A DNA stretch of 64,000 nt from an uncultured Coriobacteriaceae bacterium (GTDB lineage Bacteria > Actinomycetota > Coriobacteriia > Coriobacteriales > Atopobiaceae), in the NCBI GenBank assembly GCA_902786015.1, contig CADAAU010000006.1:97252-161251 (forward strand), read 5' to 3'. Of this stretch, positions 59,324 through 64,000 are shown piece after piece (positions within the stretch are counted from its first letter, which is position 1; each line of letters opens with the position of its first letter). Below the pieces are notes generated by a model that was not told where the DNA came from, did no database searches, and saw only the letters and a list, made by a program, of their open reading frames with translations. A program made the translations under genes and the position numbers.

Positions 59324-60721
59324 TCACCCCTCGACCCGCGCGTCGTCCGACAGGACGAAGCGACGGTCCCTAGTGCTCCCGACGGCAATCACTTTGCCCT
59401 CGGTGACGAGCGGGGCCAGGTGGCGCCTCACGGTCCTCTCCGTGACGCCAGCGATTGCGGCGACGCCAGGCACGGTCGCAAAGCCATAGTCCCCGAGCAT
59501 CCTGGAGATGACCTCGTCGACGTCGAAGCTCGCGCCCATAGACGATGCGGCGCCCTTGAGGAGGGGCACCTTAGCCTCGAAGACGTCCCCCTCGGTCATT
59601 ACGGGCTGGGACCCGCCGTATGCCCACGAGTATTTGAACAGGTTCCTGGTGCCGCTGCCAAGCGCGTCAGCGAGTCCGATGTTCGAGAAGAGCTCGGCGA
59701 TGTTCGGGTTTTTGGGCAGCGGGTTGAACCTGCCGGGGGTGAGCTCGCCCGTGAACCGCGCCCTGCTGGCGTTCTCCGTCCGGATGCCCTCGCCGTCGAT
59801 GACCATCTTGGCCGGGAAGGGGCTCGTGTACTCGCGGTGGATCAGCGTGTTCACGATCAGCTCGCGGCAGATGATGTCGCGCAGGCTGACCGTCCGCGTC
59901 CCCTCGAGGAAGAACTTGTCAGGGAGGTGCTTCTGCGCGAAGGCGAGCAGCTGGTCGTACGCCTCTATGAGGTTCGTCCTCACGACGAGACGGTCGTCGT
60001 AGCGGTCCCTGTCCTCCAGCTGGACGTAGGCGTCCGTCTTGTACGCGGGCGCTATGCTCGCGATCACCTCGTCCCTTCCGAGCACGAGCGCGGCGCCAAG
60101 GGTGAAGCCCTCCTCGCCCGTCTCGTAATCCTTCAGGAACAGCCTCGCGCTGCGCAGCAGCTCGTCGTCGCCCATCGACCCCCAGGGGTGGTTGGCCCTC
60201 TTCGCGAGCGCCATCTCCCGCATGCGCGGCAGCAGGTCGATGCGGAGGTCGTCCTTCGTGAGGTAGCGGTAGACCTTCCTCTCTGAGTAGTACTCCTGCT
60301 TGCGGATGTACATCGCCGAGAGTTGCGTGTCCGTCATGACCTTGACGTCGGAGTCGATGGCCCTGTCGTACACGACGCCTTTGAACTTGTGAACTATGGC
60401 GTCCACCGGAACCCAGATGCGGATTACCGTCATCCCCTCGTAGCGGATGGTCTCCATGTCCAGGAGCGGGGCGACGTTGAACGACTGCGGGTTGTTGACG
60501 CGATTGACCACGTTGCGCTGTATCTCGAGCGCCCTGTCCTCGTTGACGCCAACCACCGTGCCGTCGTTCAAGACGCCGAGGAAGATGTCGCCCCCCTGTC
60601 TGTTGGCGAACGAGCAGATCGTCTCGAAGGTGTCGTCCTCCGGGAGGTTCCCGCATCGCTTGAACTCGATTGCGATTCCCTCGCCGCGCTCGAGGATGCT
60701 CTCGAAGTCCTCAAGGTTCAT
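59324..60721 (-). CDS. AlbA_2 (Schlafen-type) domain ATP-binding protein 3
   Basis: 465 aa, ATG 60721 after GGAAGGAGCTGGG. AlbA_2 domain (I-E-F-K-R-C at 18; F-A-N-R-Q-G-G-D-I-F-L-G-V), GHKL-like part (C-R-E-L-I-V-N-T-L-I-H-R-E-Y, L-A-D-A-L-G-S-G-T-R-N-L), C-terminal winged helix (V-A-A-I-A-G-V-T-E-R-T-V-R-R-H-L-A-P-L). Longer middle part than in protein 2. Predicted DNA-binding regulator. Palindromic GGACA/TGTCC repeats lie on both sides of the gene, as candidate operators. Confidence 0.85.
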   Translation of the reverse strand: MNLEDFESILERGEGIAIEFKRCGNLPEDDTFETICSFANRQGGDIFLGVLNDGTVVGVNEDRALEIQRNVVNRVNNPQSFNVAPLLDMETIRYEGMTVIRIWVPVDAIVHKFKGVVYDRAIDSDVKVMTDTQLSAMYIRKQEYYSERKVYRYLTKDDLRIDLLPRMREMALAKRANHPWGSMGDDELLRSARLFLKDYETGEEGFTLGAALVLGRDEVIASIAPAYKTDAYVQLEDRDRYDDRLVVRTNLIEAYDQLLAFAQKHLPDKFFLEGTRTVSLRDIICRELIVNTLIHREYTSPFPAKMVIDGEGIRTENASRARFTGELTPGRFNPLPKNPNIAELFSNIGLADALGSGTRNLFKYSWAYGGSQPVMTEGDVFEAKVPLLKGAASSMGASFDVDEVISRMLGDYGFATVPGVAAIAGVTERTVRRHLAPLVTEGKVIAVGSTRDRRFVLSDDARVEG

Positions 60722-60767
60722 CCCAGCTCCTTCCCAGAAGTCATTTAGGACATTCTATCATCTAGAC

Positions 60768-60810
60768 GGACAGATTTCGCCCGTATTGCGGACATGTCCG
60801 CAATTGTCCG
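60768..60810. promoter_or_regulatory. candidate operator upstream of AlbA_2 gene 3
   Basis: The 18-bp perfect palindrome TTGCGGACATGTCCGCAA (60786..60803), with further GGACA at 60768 (21 bp, two helical turns, from the GGACA at 60789) and TGTCCG at 60805. It lies 50-90 bp before the ATG, where autoregulation would be expected. Confidence 0.6.
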
Positions 60811-61014
60811 AAAAGGACCCTCAAGGTCGGCATGGCTCATGCCCCGCCTTAATGCCGCCCATGACGTTGCTCGCAAAAGGAGCCTCGGTTCCACTGCGTT
60901 GGTGACCGCCACGAGTAGCACACATATCGGAGACACGTCCCGTGCACATGCCCGTGGTTGGCATTAGTGGGCACGCCCAACAAGGTTGGTGGGCAAGCAA
61001 CACCGCAAGCACCC

Positions 61015-61103
61015 CTTTGCAGTTTTGGTGGGCACCACGGTGGGCATATGGTGGGCATAAGAAAACAGGTCAGAGGAACAACCCCTCTGACCTGCGAAAA
61101 TTC
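61015..61103 (+). repeat. left flank of attachment scar 4 with hairpin
   Basis: Homologous to 51340..51428. Contains AGGTCAGAGG (61067..61076) pairing with CCTCTGACCT (61084..61093). The frame reads like the last codons of a gene running into antisense tRNA sequence, consistent with the 3' end of an integrase gene. The preceding stretch 60811..61014 holds no gene I recognise. Confidence 0.6.
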
Positions 61104-61148
61104 TGGTCGGGTGGACTGGATTCGAACCAGCGACCCCTTGACCCCCAG
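61104..61148 (-). repeat. tRNA-Pro(GGG) 3'-half fragment, attachment scar 4
   Basis: The best-preserved copy: anticodon loop CTGGGGG, complete T-arm GCTGG-TTCGAAT-CCAGT, acceptor CCACCCG, A73, CCA, on the minus strand. No D-arm or acceptor 5' strand (CGGGTGG) occurs to the right. The following ~300 bp (61149..61451) are without a recognisable gene. Confidence 0.88.
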
Positions 61149-61451
61149 GCATCTGCGGCGCTCGTTTTGCGATCACCCACGGGCACTGACCAGCACTTTC
61201 GAAAAGCACTCATAGGCACCCTCCACAACTCTATGTCTGCCATTTTCTGCCAATAAACTCTTAAATATATTGGATACATCTCGAGACACGCTCACAAGGG
61301 TGCCATTCATATGAGTAGAATGACAAAAGGCCTACTGTTATGCGTGCCTCGTAAACTGCGACGTGTTAAAGGGGTAGCGAAGTAAGCGCTGACAGCTCGG
61401 GGTTCACTTCGCACGGAGTCGAACATCTCATACCAGAAGCAATTCGTAATG

Positions 61452-61486
61452 TTGACTTTGTATGATAATTTCATACAATATTGCTA
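61452..61486 (+). promoter_or_regulatory. second abiE promoter with operator; leaderless start
   Basis: TTGACT (61452..61457), 16 bp, TACAAT (61474..61479). The inverted repeat TTGTATGA-5 nt-TCATACAA (61458..61478) has the same arms as at 54530..54550, only the spacer differs. The ATG at 61486 starts 6 nt after the -10 box. Confidence 0.7.
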
Positions 61487-62157
61487 TGTCAAAAACGATG
61501 CACATAACAACGATAGCGGAGCTCGCTCGGTCGGAAGGCGGCGTGTTCACCGCTGCGCAGGCGGCGAGGCTTGGCGTGCCGCGCGACGCCCTCTCGCATG
61601 CGACGCGTGCGGGCACCCTCGAGCGCGTCGTGCGTGGCGCGTACAGGATGGCAAGCGCGCCAGCGGGCGAGCTCGACCTCGCGACCGCGCTCTGGAAGCT
61701 CACCCAGCCGGCGGCCTTCGCCCACGAGCGCCTAGCCAGCTGGGACGGCGTCGTTGTGGGCGGCGCCACAGCCGCCTGCGCCCTCGGGTTCGGCGACCTC
61801 CATCCCTATCCCTGCCGCATGTACGCTCCACGCGCCATCCGCTCTACGCTCCCAGAGGTGTCGGCGGCAGTCCGCAGGGTCGACGAGCGTGACGTCTCTT
61901 TCGCGCTCGGCATCCCCGTCACGAGGTCGGAGCGCACCATACTCGACCTCGTGCTCGACGGCGAGGACCCCTCGCTCGTCGCCGACGCGCTCGCAGATGC
62001 CGCGCGCAACCTCGCCCAGCCCAAGGACTTCGATATCTCGCGACTCTCCAAGCTCTTCCGCGAGAGCAAAGGCAGGTGGGGCGCACCCGCAGGGACGCTC
62101 GACACCCTCCTTACGGAAGCAGGCGTCACTAACAATGGGTCTGGAGGATTCTTATGA
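61486..62157 (+). CDS. abiEi: AbiEi family type IV antitoxin, second copy
   Basis: 223 aa, ATG start without Shine-Dalgarno (leaderless). Very similar to 54558..55211 over its whole length, with the same winged helix and V-V-G-G-A-T-A-A core. Differences cluster in the C-terminal ~50 residues. It overlaps the truncated abiEii by ATGA. Since its toxin is destroyed, it is an orphan antitoxin which could still cross-regulate the intact locus through the shared operator. Confidence 0.88.
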   Translation: MSKTMHITTIAELARSEGGVFTAAQAARLGVPRDALSHATRAGTLERVVRGAYRMASAPAGELDLATALWKLTQPAAFAHERLASWDGVVVGGATAACALGFGDLHPYPCRMYAPRAIRSTLPEVSAAVRRVDERDVSFALGIPVTRSERTILDLVLDGEDPSLVADALADAARNLAQPKDFDISRLSKLFRESKGRWGAPAGTLDTLLTEAGVTNNGSGGFL

Positions 62158-62373
62158 GGTACAAGACGGCAGCGGCGCTCGAGATGGCGGTTAGGAACGC
62201 GGCAAAGGCCTCGCCGCAGGACACGAACAGGGCGATAGCCGGGTTCTACTTCCACCGCCTGCTGTGCCGCGTCTTCAGCGAGCCGGAGCCACGCTTCGTG
62301 CTTAAGGGAGGCCTGGGGATGCTCGCGAGGGTGCCCGATGCGTAGGCAATGGATCAAGCAGACTTCGTATTGA
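62154..62373 (+). pseudogene. abiEii: AbiEii toxin with large internal deletion
   Basis: The first ~62 codons equal the intact AbiEii up to G-M-L-A-R-V-P-D-A; directly after come the last ~11 codons (R-Q-W-I-K-Q-T-S-Y, stop at 62371..62373) in another frame, producing a TAG at 62343. About 690 bp, including the catalytic R-S-T-R-D-I-D and K-D-x-x-D motifs, are gone. Confidence 0.88.
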
Positions 62374-62447
62374 AGAGGCGTTTGCGCTCCTAGCGATGGA
62401 TGTGCGCCGCATCGTGGGCGGGTCAGACGAACGCGGAGATGAAATAT

Positions 62448-62635
62448 GGGTGACACACGATAGATTCCGCAATCATCAACGTGCTCTCCAAAGGCGAGAG
62501 CATGCCCATCTCCGCGATCACGCCGCACACCGGTGTCAGCGAGCGTACCGTAAGAAGGTATCTGGCTGCATTGGGTGAAGAGGGGCTGGTAGTCATAGAA
62601 GGCAAGGGCAGATGGACAACCTACCGCATCGTATG
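62448..62635 (+). pseudogene. winged-helix C-terminal fragment
   Basis: About 60 codons: I-I-N-V-L-S-K-G-E-S-M-P-I-S-A-I, T-G-V-S-E-R-T-V-R-R-Y-L-A-A-L-G-E-E-G-L-V. It is like the C-terminal winged helix of the AlbA_2/Fic-type proteins of this island. The upstream frame closes at a TGA near 62450, so it is a 3' remnant. Confidence 0.55.
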
Positions 62636-62813
62636 ACGGCAAGAAATCGTAACGCCGACTCTTTGCCGAGGTCAGCCCACGCACACGCACTCAGCTTAAC
62701 GGCATGATGCTGGGGTCAAGAGGTCGGAAACGGAATATGGGATGCTCGGCGCTTCTATATGCTAAAATTAATGTAATCCCGCCCTCGAACGCGACTTCCC
62801 CTCTAGGAGTGCC

Positions 62814-64000
62814 ATGGCATCCAAAAGCCACAGTGACCGGCACACAAAGCATGCCACATCGGACACGCACCATGCCCACTGGCGAACTTATTCGCCCGTT
62901 GCCTCGCGGCCGCATATACGTATTCTGCGCGTTGTCCTCCTGGTGTGCGGGTTTATTCTCGCAATCGCTAGCGTATATCAATTCGTAGTCGCTATACGGG
63001 GTTATGCTCAAAGCAGCAGACAGCCCTCAGCACCTATCGAATTCAGCGAACAGGGCGAGCAGGCGTTCTCGACACCCTCGCCCTGTCCAACATCACCACT
63101 GACGTCGAGTATCTGCGCACAAAGGTCTTCCCGCTCGGGACAGAGGCATCCGATGCCATCATCGAGGCCCTTACCCAGAAACTTGCGGTACGCGGTCCCT
63201 ATGACGTGATCATTGTGGCCGACGACGACGCGCTGAGAGTGGTGGACCAACGCCACCACAACCTCTTCGGCGACTCTCCAGTTGTCTTCTTAGGCATCAA
63301 TGACCATGAATACGCGCGCGAGGTAGTTGGTGAGGGTTGGGCGACGGGCGTCATCGAAGTCAACTGCTATCCAGAGATGATGGACCTCATCTTCAGGCTG
63401 AGGCCCAACACCGATCATGTCGTAGTTCTTACCGACCAAACGACCACGGGAGTCGGCGACCTGGCGCAGTTCTCCCTCATTGAAGACGACTACCCCGATG
63501 TGAGGTTTGAGGTCCTCGACGCCGGATTCATGCGGTTCTACGATATGCGCGAAAGCCTTCGGAAGCTCGAAGAGGATGCCGTCGTCGTCCATCTTGACAC
63601 CTACGTCGACGCCGATGGATATACGTTCGGCCTTAGCGAGAGTGCCCGATACTTCTCTGATGGCTGCCCCGTCCCCATCTTCAGGGGTAGCATGGGCGGC
63701 GATGGTGAAGGCATATGCGCCATAGCCTACCCTGACTTCTACAAGACGGGACAGAAGGCCGCCACGATGGCATCGCTCATCCTCTCGGGCACAAGCCCTT
63801 CTGACATTCCTCTTGATTCCGACAACTCACTAGGCATTACCGCTGACGCGCGCCTGCTGCAGCGTTTCGGCATTTCGGAGGCGCTCCTTCCCTCCGACGC
63901 TGTCATTTTGAACAGCCCTCAGGATGAGGAGCGACGACTCATCAGTCCCATCACCCTTCCCCTCGCGCTCATGGCCGGCTCGCTGCTGGCATTCCTCGCT
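62814..64000 (+). pseudogene. membrane sensor with ABC-substrate-binding-like domain, frameshifted, cut by window edge
   Basis: ATG 62814 follows TAGGAGTGCC. Hydrophilic His-rich start, a TM at ~45-65 (V-V-L-L-V-C-G-F-I-L-A-I-A), then E-F-S-E-Q-G-E-Q-A near 63065, where the frame breaks. The next frame continues to the window end: Y-D-V-I-I-V-A-D-D-D-A, S-P-V-V-F-L-G-I-N-D, R-P-N-T-D-H-V-V-V-L-T-D, G-I-C-A-I-A-Y-P-D-F-Y. This is the two-lobed fold of ABC_sub_bind-type sensors. A second TM begins at ~63960 (L-A-L-M-A-G-S-L-L-A-F-L), so an output domain (GGDEF, kinase or similar) should follow outside. One added base near 63065 would restore one frame, so either a mutation or a sequence error. 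Confidence 0.65.

Noticed and set aside
61104..61148. complete tRNA gene
   Set aside because: Only the anticodon loop to CCA half can be folded; the D-arm and the 5' acceptor strand are missing, as for the other three copies.

Overview
The window looks like an accessory region of a Coriobacteriia genome (Actinomycetota; relatives of Olsenella, Collinsella, Slackia). This is a family-level inference from several traits: very large secreted proteins with InlB-like repeats ending in ChW (clostridial hydrophobic W) repeats, moderate-to-high GC, LuxS, an OFA-type MFS transporter, AAA-ATPase-like/DUF1703 relics, and many AlbA_2/Schlafen-type ATP-binding proteins. No 16S or full tRNA is present to settle the taxonomy.

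Left third (1-25 kb), surface and housekeeping. Two paralogous giant secreted proteins lie on the minus strand: 1..8823, cut by the left edge, and 12055..23682, about 3,875 aa. Each has a signal peptide, a right-handed beta-helix, an alpha/beta-hydrolase-like domain with a G-Y-S-R-A-G elbow and long repeat units; the complete one ends in a Pro/Glu linker and six ChW repeats. Between them are an MFS transporter, a Cof-type HAD phosphatase and luxS. A membrane-anchored endonuclease/exonuclease/phosphatase family protein follows.

Middle (25-42 kb), signalling and metabolism with much decay. Present are a two-gene unit of a peptide-binding lipoprotein and a dCACHE-GGDEF-EAL phosphodiesterase, a LURP-one protein, a two-gene operon of a Pro/Met-rich protein and an esterase/acyl-adenylating fusion, and an ABC exporter operon whose first ORF is a sigma-factor/membrane-protein chimera. 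Scattered between them are relics: two amidohydrolase fragments, an M13 peptidase, an LPxTG-like surface protein, a ChW tail, a yefM-yoeB fragment, and ABC and AAA fragments.

Right third (42-64 kb), a defence/toxin-antitoxin island. It holds a decayed DUF262/AAA pair, a macro-domain gene, three AlbA_2-domain proteins with unusual phased or palindromic repeats, a DUF3800 gene behind a structured leader, Fic, YefM-YoeB, a UPF0175/DUF3368 pair, AbiEi/AbiEii (one intact, one with a deleted toxin) and relics of Abi_2, DUF1016 and HsdR. Four same-orientation copies of the 3' half of tRNA-Pro(GGG), each preceded by a hairpin, divide 51.4-61.1 kb into cassettes. I read them as attachment-site scars of successive integrations, with the intact tRNA probably to the right of the window. 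The right edge cuts a frameshifted membrane sensor with an ABC-substrate-binding-like domain.
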